In this document: positions 36,294-47,215 of the stretch, piece by piece
Position numbering within the stretch: the stretch's first letter is position 1
How the letters are laid out: each line of letters starts with the position of its first letter
Position numbers and translations under genes: made by a program
The notes under the pieces: generated by a model
Told to the model about the DNA's origin: nothing
The model's database searches: none
What the model saw: the letters and a program-made list of their open reading frames with translations, nothing else
DNA from: Paraburkholderia adhaesiva
Lineage (GTDB): Bacteria > Pseudomonadota > Gammaproteobacteria > Burkholderiales > Burkholderiaceae
Direction: 5' to 3'
Assembly: GCF_021390575.1 (NCBI RefSeq)
Contig: NZ_JAJEJQ010000001.1
Location: 310,001-374,000 of the forward strand
DNA length: 64,000 nt

Positions 36294-36788
36294 ATGGTAG
36301 TCGCCGTGTACCCCGGTACCTTCGATCCGCTCACGCGCGGTCATGAAGATCTCGTGCGGCGTGCGTCGAGCATTTTCGACACGCTGGTGGTAGGCGTCGC
36401 CGACAGCCGCAACAAGAAGCCGTTCTTCTCGCTTGAAGAGCGGCTCGATATTGCCCACGAGGTTCTCGGCCACTACCCGAACGTGCAGGTGATGAGCTTC
36501 AAGGGGCTGCTAAAGGATTTCGTGCGCAGCAACAACGCGCGCGTGATCGTGCGGGGCCTGCGCGCAGTATCGGACTTCGAATACGAGTTCCAGATGGCGG
36601 GTATGAACCGCTATCTGTTGCCCGACGTCGAGACGATGTTCATGACGCCTTCGGATCAATATCAGTTCATTTCCGGCACGATTGTGCGAGAAATCGCCCA
36701 GTTGGGGGGCGACGTGAGCAAGTTCGTGTTCCCGTCGGTGGAAAAGCGTCTGCAGGACAAGGTTTCGGGATTGGCCCCGCGCGCGTAA
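36294..36788 (+). CDS. coaD: Phosphopantetheine adenylyltransferase
   Basis: A 164-residue nucleotidyltransferase of the family's normal size, which makes dephospho-CoA from phosphopantetheine and ATP. The HxGH-type nucleotide motif is seen in [19 protein letters not shown] (residues about 6-24), and the second signature is [29 protein letters not shown] precedes the ATG at 36294 by about 7 bases; the open frame upstream is not coding. Confidence 0.96.
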   Translation: MVVAVYPGTFDPLTRGHEDLVRRASSIFDTLVVGVADSRNKKPFFSLEERLDIAHEVLGHYPNVQVMSFKGLLKDFVRSNNARVIVRGLRAVSDFEYEFQMAGMNRYLLPDVETMFMTPSDQYQFISGTIVREIAQLGGDVSKFVFPSVEKRLQDKVSGLAPRA

Positions 36789-36865
36789 GGGTCCGACAGC
36801 GCGTCGATGCAAACCCGCGTAAACTATAGGGCTCAGCAACGACGCCGGTCCCCGTGCCGGCATGA

Positions 36866-37135
<270 letters not shown>

Positions 37136-37157
37136 ATAGCGTCTTCGCGTGCGGTAT

Positions 37158-37190
37158 AAAAAAACGCGCCTACGGGCGCGTTTTTTTTTT
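37158..37190. terminator. Bidirectional terminator between the ferredoxin gene and hisC
   Basis: CGCGCC (37165-37170), loop TACG, GGCGCG (37175-37180), flanked by seven A and ten T. It can end both convergent transcripts. Confidence 0.9.
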
Positions 37191-37212
37191 GGCCATGCAT
37201 GCAGCGGGTGCG

Positions 37213-38280
37213 TTATTTCACGATGCCCTTCAGCGCTGCGACGAGCGCGTCGCATTCGGCGTCGGTACCGATCGAGATGCGCAAATGCTGGTTCACACGC
37301 GGCGCGTTGAAGTGCCGCACGAAAATCTCCTGCTCACGCAACTTCGCGCTGATGAGCGCCGCGTCATGCAGCGGATGGCGCGCGAACACGAAGTTCGCCG
37401 CCGATGGCACGACCTCGAAGCCCAATTGCACGAGCGCCGCCGTGAGCCTCTCGCGGCTCGCCATCACGCGTGAGCTGGTCGTGCGCAGCCAGTCGACGTC
37501 TTCATACGCGGCGGTCGCAGCGGCTTGCGCCAGACGGTCCAGCGGATACGAATTGAAGCTGTCCTTCACGCGGTTGAGGGCGTCGATCAGATCGGCGTGA
37601 CCGAACGCGAAACCGACACGCATGCCCGCGAGCGAGCGCGACTTCGACGTGGTGTGCACGACGAGCAGGTTCGGATAGCGGTCAATCAGCGCGATCGCCG
37701 ATTCTGCGCCGAAATCGACATAGGCCTCGTCGATCACGACCACCGATTCCGTATTCGCGGCGACGAGCTTTTCTATCTGGGCGAGCGGCAGCGCGTGGCC
37801 GGTCGGCGCGTTCGGGTTCGGGAAGATCACGCCGCCGTTCGGCTGCGCGTAGTCCTCGATGCGGATCGCGAACGCATCGTCGAGCGGCACGGTGCGGTGC
37901 TGCACGTCGTAGAGCCGTGCGTAAGTCGGGTAAAAGCTGTAGGTGATGTCGGGAAAGAGGAGCGGCAAGTCGTGCTTGAGCAGCGCCTGGAACGCGTGCG
38001 CGAGCACCTCGTCGGAGCCGTTGCCGACGAAGACCTGATCGGCACGCAGCCCATGATGGGCGGCGACGGCTGCACGCAGGCGCTTTGACACCGGATCGGG
38101 ATAGCGACGCAGCGATTCGCCGTGCTCGCCGAGTTCCGCGCGAATCGCCTCCAGCACGCGCGGCGACGGCGGATATGGATTCTCGTTGGTGTTGAGTTTC
38201 ACCGGCTTCGCGAGCGCGGGTTGTTCGCCCGGCACATACGGCACGAGACGGTGGACGATGTCACTCCAGTAACGACTCAA
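37213..38280 (-). CDS. hisC: Histidinol-phosphate aminotransferase
   Basis: A 355-residue PLP-dependent class I/II aminotransferase for histidine synthesis. Family segments are [15 protein letters not shown] near the start, [28 protein letters not shown] and the PLP-lysine region [18 protein letters not shown] (lysine in SKS). It is not next to other his genes here, so it may be a second HisC copy, or may also act on aromatic amino acids. It lies 12 bases downstream of pth on the same strand. Confidence 0.9.
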   Translation of the reverse strand: MSRYWSDIVHRLVPYVPGEQPALAKPVKLNTNENPYPPSPRVLEAIRAELGEHGESLRRYPDPVSKRLRAAVAAHHGLRADQVFVGNGSDEVLAHAFQALLKHDLPLLFPDITYSFYPTYARLYDVQHRTVPLDDAFAIRIEDYAQPNGGVIFPNPNAPTGHALPLAQIEKLVAANTESVVVIDEAYVDFGAESAIALIDRYPNLLVVHTTSKSRSLAGMRVGFAFGHADLIDALNRVKDSFNSYPLDRLAQAAATAAYEDVDWLRTTSSRVMASRERLTAALVQLGFEVVPSAANFVFARHPLHDAALISAKLREQEIFVRHFNAPRVNQHLRISIGTDAECDALVAALKGIVK

Positions 38281-38292
38281 GACGCTCTCCCA

Positions 38293-38895
38293 TTAACCAT
38301 TGCGATGCAGCAGCATCACCGCGCGTTCGTTCTCACCCTTCACGAACGTCGGCATCACGGCGAGCGCACGTTCGATCGATGCATCGATCACATCCTGTTC
38401 TTCTTTGCGCGGCGGCTTGAGCACGAAGTTCGCGACGTCGGGCTTTGCGCCCGCGCGCGCGCTTTCGGGAATCAGGTCGCGCGGATGCCCGATGCCGATA
38501 CGAAGCCGCCAGTACTGCTGCGTCGACAGATGCGCGGAAATGTCCTTCAGACCGTTGTGGCCGCCACTACCGCCGCCGAGCTTGAGCTTGACGGCGCCGG
38601 GCGGCAGGTCGAGTTCGTCGTGCGCGACGAGGATCTCGTCGGGCAGGACCTTGAAAAAGTGTGCGAGCGCGACAACCGACTGGCCCGAGCGATTCATGTA
38701 CGTCTGCGGCTCGAGCAGATGCACTTCCTCGCCGTAGAGCCGCGCCTTCGCGTAATGGCCGTGGAAGCGGCGCTCGTCGCGCAGCGACGTGCCGGCTTCG
38801 CGCGCGAGCTGGTCCACGAACCAGAAGCCGGCGTTGTGGCGCGTCGCGGTGTATTCGGCGCCTGGATTGCCGAGTCCGACGATCAACTTGATCAT
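38293..38895 (-). CDS. pth: Peptidyl-tRNA hydrolase
   Basis: A 200-residue enzyme that recycles peptidyl-tRNAs dropped from ribosomes. Signature [26 protein letters not shown] holds the catalytic His (HNAG) and Asn, and the second motif [31 protein letters not shown] holds the catalytic Asp. The ATG at 38895 gives the standard start [12 protein letters not shown]. The prs-rplY-pth order on the minus strand is conserved. Confidence 0.96.
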   Translation of the reverse strand: MIKLIVGLGNPGAEYTATRHNAGFWFVDQLAREAGTSLRDERRFHGHYAKARLYGEEVHLLEPQTYMNRSGQSVVALAHFFKVLPDEILVAHDELDLPPGAVKLKLGGGSGGHNGLKDISAHLSTQQYWRLRIGIGHPRDLIPESARAGAKPDVANFVLKPPRKEEQDVIDASIERALAVMPTFVKGENERAVMLLHRNG

Positions 38896-38958
38896 GTGCG
38901 GTTGCCCGATATGCAGAAATGCGCGCAGGAATGCGTGCATACCGCACGGAAAGAACAC

Positions 38959-38994
38959 GAAAAAAAACCCGCCGAGGTAGAACCGCGGCGGGTT
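38959..38994 (-). terminator. Intrinsic terminator after rplY
   Basis: On the minus strand AACCCGCCG (38986-38994) pairs with CGGCGGGTT (38966-38974), followed by a run of T. It sits between rplY and pth, so pth may depend on read-through or its own promoter. Confidence 0.85.
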
Positions 38995-39052
38995 ACGTCG
39001 ACCGTTTCATTGAAACGGATCGAGAGGATATCGGCTTGTATGCCGCAGCAGC

Positions 39053-39658
39053 TTACTCGGCTGCTGCTTCTTCGCCTTCGGCTGCCGCCACGGCACCGGC
39101 CGGAACCGTCGCCGAAGCGACCACCGGATTTTCCGCTTCAACGTGAGCGACGAGCGTCACGCCGGCGGGCAGTGCGATGTCCTTGGCGTGCAGCGTCTGA
39201 CCAGCTTCGATCTTCGCGAGGTCAACTTCGACGAATTCGGGCAGCGCGGCCGGCAGGCACACAACTTCGATTTCGTTCAGGACGTGCGAAATGATCGCGC
39301 CCGACAGCTTGACGGCCGGGTTCGTTTCCTGGTTCATGAAGTGCAGCGGCACCTTCGTGTGGATCTTCTTGTTCGGATCGACACGCTGGAAGTCCACGTG
39401 CAGCACGAGCTGACGGAACGGGTGGTATTGCACGTCGCGCAGCAGCACTTGCTGCGACTTGCCGGCCACTTCGAGGTCGAGGATCGACGAGTGGAAGGCT
39501 TCCTTCTTCAGGGCGTGCCAAAGCGCGTTGTGATCGACTTCGATCAGCTGCGGCTCGGCGCCGACACCGTAAACGATGCCAGGGGTCTTGCCAGCATTGC
39601 GCAGGCGGCGGCTCGCACCCGTACCTTGCAGGTTACGCTCGAAAGCGATGACTTTCAT
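39053..39658 (-). CDS. rplY: 50S ribosomal protein L25 (general stress protein Ctc form)
   Basis: A 201-residue long form of L25 with the 5S-rRNA-binding N-terminal domain ([26 protein letters not shown], then [19 protein letters not shown]) and the C-terminal TL5/Ctc domain (about residues 95-180), ending in an Ala/Glu-rich tail. It binds 5S rRNA in the large subunit. The ATG at 39658 gives the family start MKVIAFERN and is preceded by GGAGAA. Confidence 0.96.
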   Translation of the reverse strand: MKVIAFERNLQGTGASRRLRNAGKTPGIVYGVGAEPQLIEVDHNALWHALKKEAFHSSILDLEVAGKSQQVLLRDVQYHPFRQLVLHVDFQRVDPNKKIHTKVPLHFMNQETNPAVKLSGAIISHVLNEIEVVCLPAALPEFVEVDLAKIEAGQTLHAKDIALPAGVTLVAHVEAENPVVASATVPAGAVAAAEGEEAAAE

Positions 39659-39741
39659 GTTTTCTCCAATGCACTGCCCGCGACCAGGCAGTAAAACGGG
39701 GCCTTTTCGGCAATTATTCGCCTGAAGGCCCCCAGCGATAG

Positions 39742-39806
39742 AGCGCAAACCTTCGTTCGTTTGCGCTAGTTGCGCCTAGGCGCGGCATCCTTGCGAATGC
39801 CGCGCC
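39742..39806. repeat. Two stem-loops in the prs-rplY spacer
   Basis: AGCGCAAAC (39742-39750) with GTTTGCGCT (39759-39767), then GGCGCGGCAT (39779-39788) with ATGCCGCGCC (39797-39806). Both are perfect stems of 9 and 10 bp with 8-base loops. No T-run follows on the minus strand, so they look like mRNA structures rather than terminators. Confidence 0.6.
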
Positions 39807-39821
39807 CGGACGCGAATCTCT

Positions 39822-40778
39822 TTAGCTTTCCGCGAAGAGCGACATCACCGAGTCGCCGCGACGGATACGCGAGAACGTTTCGGCGAGCAACCCAGCGCTC
39901 GTAAGCGAGCGGATCTTCGCGCACGAACGCGCTTCGGAGCCGAGCGGAATGGTGTCGGTGACGACGAGTTCGTCGAGCGCCGAGGCGGCGATACGCTCGC
40001 CCGCGCCACCCGAGAGAACCGGGTGCGTGGCGTAAGCGAACACCTTCTTCGCGCCGCGTTCTTTCAGCACTTGCGCGGCCTTGCAAAGCGTGCCGGCGGT
40101 GTCGACCATGTCGTCCATGATCACGCAGGTGCGGCCTTCGACTTCACCGATGATGTTCATCACTTCGGCGACGTTCGCCTTCGGACGACGCTTGTCGATG
40201 ATCGCGAGATCGCAGTTGAGCTGCTTGGCGAGCGCACGTGCGCGCACCACGCCGCCAACGTCCGGCGACACGACCAGCAGGTTCTCGTAGTTCTGCTTGC
40301 GCAGATCGCCGAGCAGCACAGGCGTGGCGTAGATGTTGTCGACGGGAATGTCGAAGAAGCCCTGAATCTGGTCGGCGTGCAGATCCATCGTGATGATCCG
40401 CTCGACGCCGGCGATTTCCAGCATGTTCGCCACGACCTTCGCCGAGATGGCGACGCGCGCCGAACGCGGGCGGCGGTCCTGACGGGCATAGCCGAAGTAG
40501 GGGATGGCTGCGGTGATCCGGCCTGCGGATGCGCGCTTGAGCGCATCGACCATGATCATCAGTTCCATCAGGTTGTCGTTCGTCGGCGCGCAAGTCGATT
40601 GCAGGACGAAGACGTCCTTGCCGCGTACGTTTTCCTGGATTTCGACCTGGATTTCACCGTCGGAGAAACGGCTAACCATAGCCTTACCGAGGGGAATACC
40701 GAGGATTTTGACGACTTCCTGTGCAAGCGCGGGATTTGCGTTGCCAGTAAAAACCATCAGGCCGTCATGGCTGCTCAT
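39822..40778 (-). CDS. prs: Ribose-phosphate pyrophosphokinase (PRPP synthetase)
   Basis: A 318-residue enzyme that makes PRPP from ribose-5-phosphate and ATP. Start [19 protein letters not shown], then [21 protein letters not shown], the ATP/regulatory segment [17 protein letters not shown], the metal-binding [19 protein letters not shown] and the PRPP loop [17 protein letters not shown] are all present. An additional ATG lies directly upstream at 40781. It follows the tRNA-Gln gene by about 95 bases and ispE, a conserved order. Confidence 0.97.
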   Translation of the reverse strand: MSSHDGLMVFTGNANPALAQEVVKILGIPLGKAMVSRFSDGEIQVEIQENVRGKDVFVLQSTCAPTNDNLMELMIMVDALKRASAGRITAAIPYFGYARQDRRPRSARVAISAKVVANMLEIAGVERIITMDLHADQIQGFFDIPVDNIYATPVLLGDLRKQNYENLLVVSPDVGGVVRARALAKQLNCDLAIIDKRRPKANVAEVMNIIGEVEGRTCVIMDDMVDTAGTLCKAAQVLKERGAKKVFAYATHPVLSGGAGERIAASALDELVVTDTIPLGSEARSCAKIRSLTSAGLLAETFSRIRRGDSVMSLFAES

Positions 40779-40873
40779 CATGCACCTGCTGCGGACTTGG
40801 GGACGAGAGGAACTACTAGAGTTACTGCAAGAAAAACTACGAGAATGACTGCAGGCGTTTCTGCAGAAATCTT

Positions 40874-40950
40874 TGGCAGGGGAGGAAGGACTCGAACCCT
40901 CGCATGCCGGAATCAAAATCCGGTGCCTTAACCAACTTGGCGACTCCCCT
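40874..40950 (-). tRNA. tRNA-Gln (anticodon TTG)
   Basis: A 77-nt gene read on the minus strand. The acceptor stem AGGGGAG / CTCCCCT, D-arm GCCAAGTTGGTTAAGGC, anticodon stem-loop CCGGATTTTGATTCCGG with anticodon TTG, and T-arm GAGGGTTCGAGTCCTTC all fold, and the 3' GCCA is encoded. It lies between ispE and prs on the same strand and may be processed from their transcript. Confidence 0.97.
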
Positions 40951-41003
40951 ACACTTAACTTTGTGCTTCACTGATCGGGTAGGGCCGTTCAGCGATGCTA
41001 AAA

Positions 41004-41900
41004 CTATGCCGCGAAAGCGAAGAGTGGATGGGTGTCCAGACTCGATGTCACCGCGCTTCGCCAGGACTCCGGCAGTTTGGCTTGCGCCGCTTCTGCTTCG
41101 GTCCGACTCGAAAACGCTGCAAAAACACTCGCGCCCGATCCGGTCATCCGCGCTGGCACGACGCATTCGACATTCTGGTCAAACCATCGAAGCACCTGCG
41201 CTACTTCCGCGTATTTCTCTGCGACAACCGCTTGCATATCGTTTTGACCGAAGCTTTCCGGCCAACCCTTCTGCGTTGCTTGCTGCGCAAGAAAGACTGC
41301 TATTGTGCAGGCCTTTGTGTCCCTTGTCAACGATTTTTCGGAAAAAACCGCAGCGGTTGGGACATGTACCTGCGGCGTCACCACCAGAAAATGACGCGGG
41401 GGCAATTGTACAGCCTCGAGCGCTTCTCCGACACCCTCCGCAAACGCATTTTTCCCGAACACGAAGAACGGTACGTCGGCGCCAAGTTTCAGCGCGAGCG
41501 ACTGCAGTTCGCCGCGCGTGAGGTGAAGTTTCCACAGGCGGTTGAGTGCGAGCAGCGTCGTTGCCGCGTCGGAACTGCCGCCGCCAAGGCCCGCACCCAT
41601 CGGCAGACGCTTTTCGATGTCGATCTCGACGCCCTCCTGCGTGCCGGTGTGCTGCTTGAGCAGCGTTGCCGCCCGAACGGTGAGGTCCTGTTCCGCGCTG
41701 ACACCTTCGACCTCGGTCGTGCGCGTGATGCGGCCGTCGTTGCGACGTTTGAAGTGCAGCGTGTCGCCCCAGTCGAGCAGCTGGAATACGGTCTGCAGGT
41801 TGTGATAGCCGTCGGCGCGGCGGCCCGTGATGTGCAGGAAAAGATTGAGTTTCGCGGGCGCGAGGCAGCCGCGCAGCGAGTCTTGAGTTTCGGTCATCAT
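41004..41900 (-). CDS. ispE: 4-diphosphocytidyl-2-C-methyl-D-erythritol kinase
   Basis: A 298-residue GHMP kinase in the MEP isoprenoid pathway. The N-terminal [24 protein letters not shown] holds the catalytic Lys and His, the ATP loop is [21 protein letters not shown], and the third motif is [12 protein letters not shown]. Of normal length. It is 25 bases downstream of lolB and upstream of tRNA-Gln and prs. Confidence 0.96.
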   Translation of the reverse strand: MMTETQDSLRGCLAPAKLNLFLHITGRRADGYHNLQTVFQLLDWGDTLHFKRRNDGRITRTTEVEGVSAEQDLTVRAATLLKQHTGTQEGVEIDIEKRLPMGAGLGGGSSDAATTLLALNRLWKLHLTRGELQSLALKLGADVPFFVFGKNAFAEGVGEALEAVQLPPRHFLVVTPQVHVPTAAVFSEKSLTRDTKACTIAVFLAQQATQKGWPESFGQNDMQAVVAEKYAEVAQVLRWFDQNVECVVPARMTGSGASVFAAFSSRTEAEAAQAKLPESWRSAVTSSLDTHPLFAFAA

Positions 41901-41925
41901 GATGCGTGTGACGTACCCGACCCGT

Positions 41926-42582
41926 TCATTGGTCGAGTACGAGCTTGATCTGGAGCGGCGGGTCTTCGCGCTTGAGGTTCAGCAGCTTGACTCCGGTTGC
42001 GGGCGCGTCGGCGTAGGCCATGTAGTCGATGGTCCAGCCATCCTGTTCGATCTGCGCGAGACGCGACGGATTTTGCGGATCGTCCGTCGTGCGCGCGCTG
42101 GAAGTGGGCGCAACAGACGGCTGAAGCCAGTAACGCAGACCCTCGACCGGCAACGCGAATCCAAGCGCCTGCTGCATCAGCGTCGAGACGTTGTCGGCGG
42201 TGAGCGGCTGGCGGTTCGGCAATTCGAGCGTCGATTGCCCAGGCGATGACGTGACAATCGCAAGCGACTGCCCGAACGGAGTGAGCAGTTGCAGCACCAC
42301 TGTCGAGTCGGTTTCGCGCCAGTCGAAATTGCCGTATGCATTGCGGTCCTGGCCGTACCGGTCGACGTAGCGCACGGTGAAACGGCCATGATAGGCGCGG
42401 GTCGTCTGCGTGGAGAGGGAAGTCGTTGCGTTCGACGTGGACGGTTCGTGCGGCGGTTGCGTCGCGCAACCCGCGAGCGCGAACAGCGCGGCCGCCGCCA
42501 CGCCGAGCGTCGTGCGCCACGCGAGGCGCTCGCAGCGAGAAGCCGGAGCGGCGGGGCGCAAAATCTGACGGTAATCAGGCAT
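41926..42582 (-). CDS. lolB: Outer membrane lipoprotein receptor LolB
   Basis: A 218-residue lipoprotein with a signal sequence ending in the lipobox ALAGC. It accepts lipoproteins from LolA and inserts them into the outer membrane. The body shows the LolB pattern [27 protein letters not shown] and PFGQSLAIV. It is 10 bases after the TPR gene and precedes ispE, the usual betaproteobacterial order. Confidence 0.9.
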   Translation of the reverse strand: MPDYRQILRPAAPASRCERLAWRTTLGVAAAALFALAGCATQPPHEPSTSNATTSLSTQTTRAYHGRFTVRYVDRYGQDRNAYGNFDWRETDSTVVLQLLTPFGQSLAIVTSSPGQSTLELPNRQPLTADNVSTLMQQALGFALPVEGLRYWLQPSVAPTSSARTTDDPQNPSRLAQIEQDGWTIDYMAYADAPATGVKLLNLKREDPPLQIKLVLDQ

Positions 42583-42592
42583 CAACGGGACA

Positions 42593-44437
42593 TCAGAGAT
42601 CGTTCACCTGGAGGCGCTTGAGCGTCTTCAGGAGCGTGTCATTGTCGGGCTCGAGCTTGCGTGCCTCACGCCACGCCGCGCGTGCGCCGTCCTGATCGCC
42701 GTTCTTCCACAGCACCTCGCCGAGGTGCGCGCCAATTTCGGCGTTCGGCTGCATGCTGTACGCCTTGCGCAGCAGCTTGATAGCGTCGGCATTGTTGCCG
42801 AGGCGGAACTTCACCCAGCCCACGCTGTCCAGGATGAAAGCGTCGTTGGGTGCGAGCGACGACGCCTTCTCCACCAGCTTGTCCGCTTCCTGAAGGCGCA
42901 GATTGCGGTCCGCCAGCGAATAGCCGAGCGCGTTGTAGGCCTGCGGATTGTCGGGCTGCGTCTGGATGAGCTTGCGCAGTTGCGTTTCCATGACGTCGAA
43001 GTGGTCGTTCTTTTCGGCCGCCATCGCGTAGTCGTAGGTGAGGTCGGGGTCGTCCGGGAAGTCGCCTACTGCCTTCGCGAGCCGCGTTTCCGCCTCCGGA
43101 AAGCGCTTCGCGTCGAACAGGATCGAGGCGTCCGTGCGGGCGATCGCCGCCTGGTCGCGCGGATCGTCGGTCTGGATGCTGGCCAGCAGACGACGCGCGT
43201 CGTCGGTCTTACCCGACTTGTCGAGCATCTGCGCGTGTGTGATCTGGGCCGGAACGTACTGCTGGCTGTTCGGGCCGATCTTGTCGAGCCACTTCTGCGC
43301 GGCGGCGTTGTCCTTTTGTTCGATGGCGAGCTGCGCGAGGTAGATGTAGCCCTGGCCCGGGTCCGCGCCCGGCGTCTTGTCCGCGAGCTGCGTGTACTGC
43401 ACCAGATACTTCTGCGCGACGTCGTACTTCTTCTGCTGCACGCCGATGAGCGCGAGCGCCATCAGCGGCATCAGGTCGCCCGGATTATCCTTGTGCAAGA
43501 CCTCGAATTGCTTCTGTGCGTCGCCGAGGCGTTCGGCCGCGAGGTAAGTCTGCGCGAGCGCGAGTCGCCCTTCGCGCGACTTCGGGTTCTGCTGCACATA
43601 GCTTTCGATCGCCGCGATGCCTTCTTTGCGCTCTTCCGGACCCATCTGCGTGAGCATGAGCGCGGCGGGCAGGTAGTCGGGCTTGAGCGAGAGCGCCTTT
43701 TCAAACGACTTGCGCGCGCCGGGCAGATCGTCGGCGAGGAGTTGCTGACGGCCGATGGCGAGCTGTGCCTCGGGGCGCTGCATGTCGTCCTTCAGCAGAT
43801 CCTTCAACACTGTCAGGCCGCCTGCGCGATTCGGGCCGCGCGAGAGCAGCAACTGCAGCGAAACGATTGCTCCGCCGCGGTTATCCGCGGGAACGTGCGC
43901 CAGTTCGCGCGCGAGTAGCGGCTGGGCGTCTTCGGGGCGGCCGGACAGGATGAGCAGCGACGCATCGAGTTGCGCCGCGCGCTCCGAATCGGGCGCGAAC
44001 TGCTGCCAGAGCTGGACGGCGTTCAGGGCGTCAGACGGGCTTTGGGCGGCAAGCGCGATTTCAGTCGCGCGTTGCGCCATGCGAGGGTCGTGCGTGTCGC
44101 GCGCCAGTTCGAGATACGTCTGAAATGCGGGCGCCGGCTGGTCGCGCTGCAGCGCGATCTCGGCAGCGAGCACCTGATAGACGATCTGGCTCGACAGCGC
44201 GATGTTGGGCACGTCTTTCTTCTCGTCCGCGGTTGCGGGGCCGAATGCATCCGGCATCGAGACGGAAGTGTCGTCCGTATCGAGGGCTGGATCCTGCGCG
44301 TACGCGCTCGACGTGGTCAACGCCCACGCCGCGAGCACCGCCGCGCCGACGAGACGACGGGCGCCGACGGCAGCCGGCAGGCGCGGCGCCGTGGCGTGCG
44401 GGCGCTTCGCAAAGAGCTTTACGAAAGACAGTTCCAT
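42593..44437 (-). CDS. TPR-repeat periplasmic protein
   Basis: A 614-residue protein with a signal peptide (about residues 28-48, ending SSAYA) and then many tetratricopeptide repeats over most of its length, for example [26 protein letters not shown] and [20 protein letters not shown]. TPRs form protein-binding scaffolds; proteins of this type next to lolB are common in betaproteobacteria and are presumed to act in envelope biogenesis, but no partner is known. ATG 44437 gives [13 protein letters not shown]. It is divergent from mutM. Confidence 0.85.
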   Translation of the reverse strand: MELSFVKLFAKRPHATAPRLPAAVGARRLVGAAVLAAWALTTSSAYAQDPALDTDDTSVSMPDAFGPATADEKKDVPNIALSSQIVYQVLAAEIALQRDQPAPAFQTYLELARDTHDPRMAQRATEIALAAQSPSDALNAVQLWQQFAPDSERAAQLDASLLILSGRPEDAQPLLARELAHVPADNRGGAIVSLQLLLSRGPNRAGGLTVLKDLLKDDMQRPEAQLAIGRQQLLADDLPGARKSFEKALSLKPDYLPAALMLTQMGPEERKEGIAAIESYVQQNPKSREGRLALAQTYLAAERLGDAQKQFEVLHKDNPGDLMPLMALALIGVQQKKYDVAQKYLVQYTQLADKTPGADPGQGYIYLAQLAIEQKDNAAAQKWLDKIGPNSQQYVPAQITHAQMLDKSGKTDDARRLLASIQTDDPRDQAAIARTDASILFDAKRFPEAETRLAKAVGDFPDDPDLTYDYAMAAEKNDHFDVMETQLRKLIQTQPDNPQAYNALGYSLADRNLRLQEADKLVEKASSLAPNDAFILDSVGWVKFRLGNNADAIKLLRKAYSMQPNAEIGAHLGEVLWKNGDQDGARAAWREARKLEPDNDTLLKTLKRLQVNDL

Positions 44438-44548
44438 GGAATTCCGTCGAATGTTTCGGTCGATTGTAACGCGCTGGCTACAATACGCGCACAACGAGGA
44501 CGCAAGTTTCAAACCAACCCCGATTACGCCCCGTTCAAGGCGTCAGAC

Positions 44549-45379
44549 ATGCCAGAACTGCCAGAAGTTGAGGTCACCCGCCGGGGTATCGAGCCCTGGG
44601 TCGCGGGCCGTCGCGTAGAGCGTGTAGACGTGCGCAACCCCGCATTGCGCTGGCCCGTTCCGGACGCGCTCGCGCGTACGCTGCGCGGCCGGACCATCCG
44701 TTCGGTGGGCCGCCGCGGGAAATACCTGCTGTTCGAGGTCGACGAGGGCTGGTTCATCGTGCACCTCGGCATGACCGGGACGTTGCGTGTGCTACGTAAC
44801 GTTCCGAAGCCGCCTGCCGCCCAGAAGCACGATCACGTCGACTGGCTCTTCGACGACTTCACGCTGCGATTTCGCGATCCACGCCGCTTCGGTGCGGTGC
44901 TCTGGCATCCTCGCGAGGCGGGCGACGTGCTCGGCCATCCGTTGCTCGCGAATCTGGGCATCGAGCCGTTCGCACCCGCCTTCGACGGCGCGCTGCTCTA
45001 CCGCGAGACGCGCGGCCGCAAGGTCTCCGTCAAGCAGGCGCTGCTGGCGGGCGATATCGTGGTGGGCGTGGGCAATATATATGCATCGGAGAGCCTGTTT
45101 CGCGCGGGTATTCGTCCGACCACAGCGGCGGGCCGCGTGTCGCTCGCGCGTTACGAACTGCTGGCAGATGCCGTGCGCGCCGTGCTCGCATCGGCGATCG
45201 AGAAGGGCGGCAGCACGTTGCGCGACTTCGTCGGCAGCAATGGCGAGAGCGGCTATTTTCAGCTCGAATATTTCGTGTACGACCGTGCGGGTCAGCCGTG
45301 CCGCGTGTGCGGTACGCCGATCAGGCAGATCGTCCAGGGCCAACGGTCCACTTATTACTGTCCGCGCTGCCAGCGCTGA
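44549..45379 (+). CDS. mutM: Formamidopyrimidine-DNA glycosylase
   Basis: A 276-residue bifunctional glycosylase/AP lyase that removes 8-oxoguanine. The N-terminal [16 protein letters not shown] includes the catalytic Pro and Glu, [24 protein letters not shown] holds a key Lys, and the C-terminal zinc finger is [26 protein letters not shown]. It is followed 14 bases later by mutY, so two parts of the GO repair system are co-transcribed. Confidence 0.96.
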   Translation: MPELPEVEVTRRGIEPWVAGRRVERVDVRNPALRWPVPDALARTLRGRTIRSVGRRGKYLLFEVDEGWFIVHLGMTGTLRVLRNVPKPPAAQKHDHVDWLFDDFTLRFRDPRRFGAVLWHPREAGDVLGHPLLANLGIEPFAPAFDGALLYRETRGRKVSVKQALLAGDIVVGVGNIYASESLFRAGIRPTTAAGRVSLARYELLADAVRAVLASAIEKGGSTLRDFVGSNGESGYFQLEYFVYDRAGQPCRVCGTPIRQIVQGQRSTYYCPRCQR

Positions 45380-45393
45380 TTACCGGTATCTTC

Positions 45394-46521
45394 ATGTACG
45401 TCTCTTCGCTTACCCTTGGCGCGCTTTCTGGCACCTACCCCGCTGAACTGCTCGCGAGCTTCGCGCCGCGTCTCATCGAGTGGCAACGCGAGCACGGCCG
45501 CCATGATCTGCCCTGGCAGAACACGCGCGATGCCTATCGCATCTGGCTCTCGGAAATCATGTTGCAGCAGACGCAGGTCAGCACCGTGATTCCGTATTAC
45601 GCGCGTTTTCTCGAGCGATTTCCCACTGTCGAGGCACTCGCAGCCGCGCCGCTCGACGACGTGATGGCGCTCTGGGCCGGGCTCGGCTACTACACGCGCG
45701 CACGTAATCTGCATCGTTGTGCCCAGGTCGTCGCGAATGAGCACGGTGGGCGCTTCCCGTCGACAGTCGACGGACTTGCGGAACTACCCGGGATCGGCCG
45801 TTCGACTGCAGCGGCGATTGCGTCGTTCGCGTTCGGTGCGCGCGCGACGATCCTCGATGGCAACGTCAAGCGCGTGCTTGCGCGAGTGTTCGGCGTGGAG
45901 GGCTTTCCGGGTGAGAAGCGCGTGGAGAACGCGATGTGGGCGCTTGCCGGATCGATCGTGCCCAACGCGAGCGCGAGCGACGCGGACGTGAGCAGCTATA
46001 CGCAAGGACTGATGGATCTCGGCGCGACCTTATGCGTGCGCGGCAAGCCCGATTGCGCGCGCTGTCCGTTCGCGGCGGACTGTGTCGCGAACACGACGGG
46101 GCGTCAGCGCGAACTGCCCGCGGCGCGCCCGAAGAAGGCGGTGCCCACACGCCGCACGTGGATGCTCGTGCTGCTCGACGGCGACGCCGTCATGCTGGAA
46201 AAGCGCCCGCCCACTGGTATCTGGGGAGGGCTCTGGAGCCTGCCCGAAGCCGCCGACGAAGCGGCAGTCGTGGGCCGGGCGCAGTCATTCGGCGCTAGCG
46301 GCGCGGTCTCGTCGCTGACGTCGTTCTCGCATACGTTCACGCATTTCAAGCTCGATATCGAGCCACGCGTGATCGAAGTCGCCCGCGCGGCAAACGTCAC
46401 GCCTGCACTCGAACTGGCCGACGGAGAAACCGCGTGGGTCGCGCTGCGCGAGATCGACGCTTTTGGCGTGCCTGCCCCGGTGCGCAAGTTGCTCGACGGG
46501 TTGCGCGGTTCGCTGATCTGA
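45394..46521 (+). CDS. mutY: A/G-specific adenine glycosylase
   Basis: A 375-residue enzyme that removes adenine opposite 8-oxoguanine. The catalytic segment LPWQNTRDAYRIWLSEIMLQQTQV contains the essential Glu; the helix-hairpin-helix is LPGIGRSTAAAIASFAFG; the iron-sulfur loop CVRGKPDCARCPFAADC has the C-x6-C-x2-C-x5-C pattern. The C-terminal Nudix-like domain (from about residue 250) recognises 8-oxoG. Start at 45394 is inferred; other in-frame starts exist close by. Confidence 0.95.
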   Translation: MYVSSLTLGALSGTYPAELLASFAPRLIEWQREHGRHDLPWQNTRDAYRIWLSEIMLQQTQVSTVIPYYARFLERFPTVEALAAAPLDDVMALWAGLGYYTRARNLHRCAQVVANEHGGRFPSTVDGLAELPGIGRSTAAAIASFAFGARATILDGNVKRVLARVFGVEGFPGEKRVENAMWALAGSIVPNASASDADVSSYTQGLMDLGATLCVRGKPDCARCPFAADCVANTTGRQRELPAARPKKAVPTRRTWMLVLLDGDAVMLEKRPPTGIWGGLWSLPEAADEAAVVGRAQSFGASGAVSSLTSFSHTFTHFKLDIEPRVIEVARAANVTPALELADGETAWVALREIDAFGVPAPVRKLLDGLRGSLI

Positions 46522-46540
46522 TACGCGCGGGTTGAGCGAA

Positions 46541-47176
46541 TCACAGCAGCTGATGCTGCTGCATGTAGTGATGCACGACGTCGAGGCGCGCGCCCGCGTC
46601 GGGCAATTCCATGAGCTTCTGGCGCGCGCGTAGCGCAATCGGCAGGACTTCCGCGAGGCGGTTCGACACCCACGAGGGATCGTCGAAGCGGAACGGCTCC
46701 CCGAACGGCACGCTGGCAGGGTCGCGTTCGCGGATCGTCGCGATGATGCGCTCCAGCACCTCCGAACACGCGCCGAATCGCGCGAGCCGCGCGCCACCTT
46801 CTAGCGGAATATCGTCGGGCAGCAGCTCGGCCATGCCGACGAGCAGTCCGTCGGCTTCAACGTGATGCGACAGTAACCGGAAGCGCCGCGTACCGTGCGC
46901 GCGGATCAGCATCATGCCGAACGCCTCGACGTCGCATTGCTCGATTTCGGCGAGACAGCCGATGGTCTCGGGCACCGCGGGCTCATCGTGTTGTACGACT
47001 TCGCCGCCGCTCTTGAGCAGGCACACGCCGAACGGCGTTTTCTCGCGCAAGCATTCGCTTGCCATGTCCAGGTAACGCGCTTCGAAGATCTTCAGCGGCA
47101 GGAGGCCGTCCGGAAAGAGCACGGTATGCAGCGGAAAGAGCGGCAAACCGGAGAGCACGGCAGGAGACGAGGACAT
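46541..47176 (-). CDS. LON peptidase N-terminal (substrate-binding) domain protein
   Basis: A 211-residue protein that consists of the Lon N-terminal domain only (LFPLHTVLFPDGLLPLKIFEARYLDM, then PFGVCLLKSGGEV and a helical end LMELPDAGARLDVVHHYM). It has no AAA+ or protease domain. Such proteins are widespread and may bind substrates or adaptors; the function is unknown. Convergent with mutY and downstream of rapZ on the minus strand. Confidence 0.88.
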   Translation of the reverse strand: MSSSPAVLSGLPLFPLHTVLFPDGLLPLKIFEARYLDMASECLREKTPFGVCLLKSGGEVVQHDEPAVPETIGCLAEIEQCDVEAFGMMLIRAHGTRRFRLLSHHVEADGLLVGMAELLPDDIPLEGGARLARFGACSEVLERIIATIRERDPASVPFGEPFRFDDPSWVSNRLAEVLPIALRARQKLMELPDAGARLDVVHHYMQQHQLL

Positions 47177-47215
47177 GGCGCAACGCTTTCGGTTAAGGCC
47201 GCGCGATGCGGCCGG

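Noticed and set aside
40874..40950. tRNA-Gln as an integration site
   Set aside because: No integrase, no duplicated tRNA 3' end and unbroken housekeeping order on both sides.
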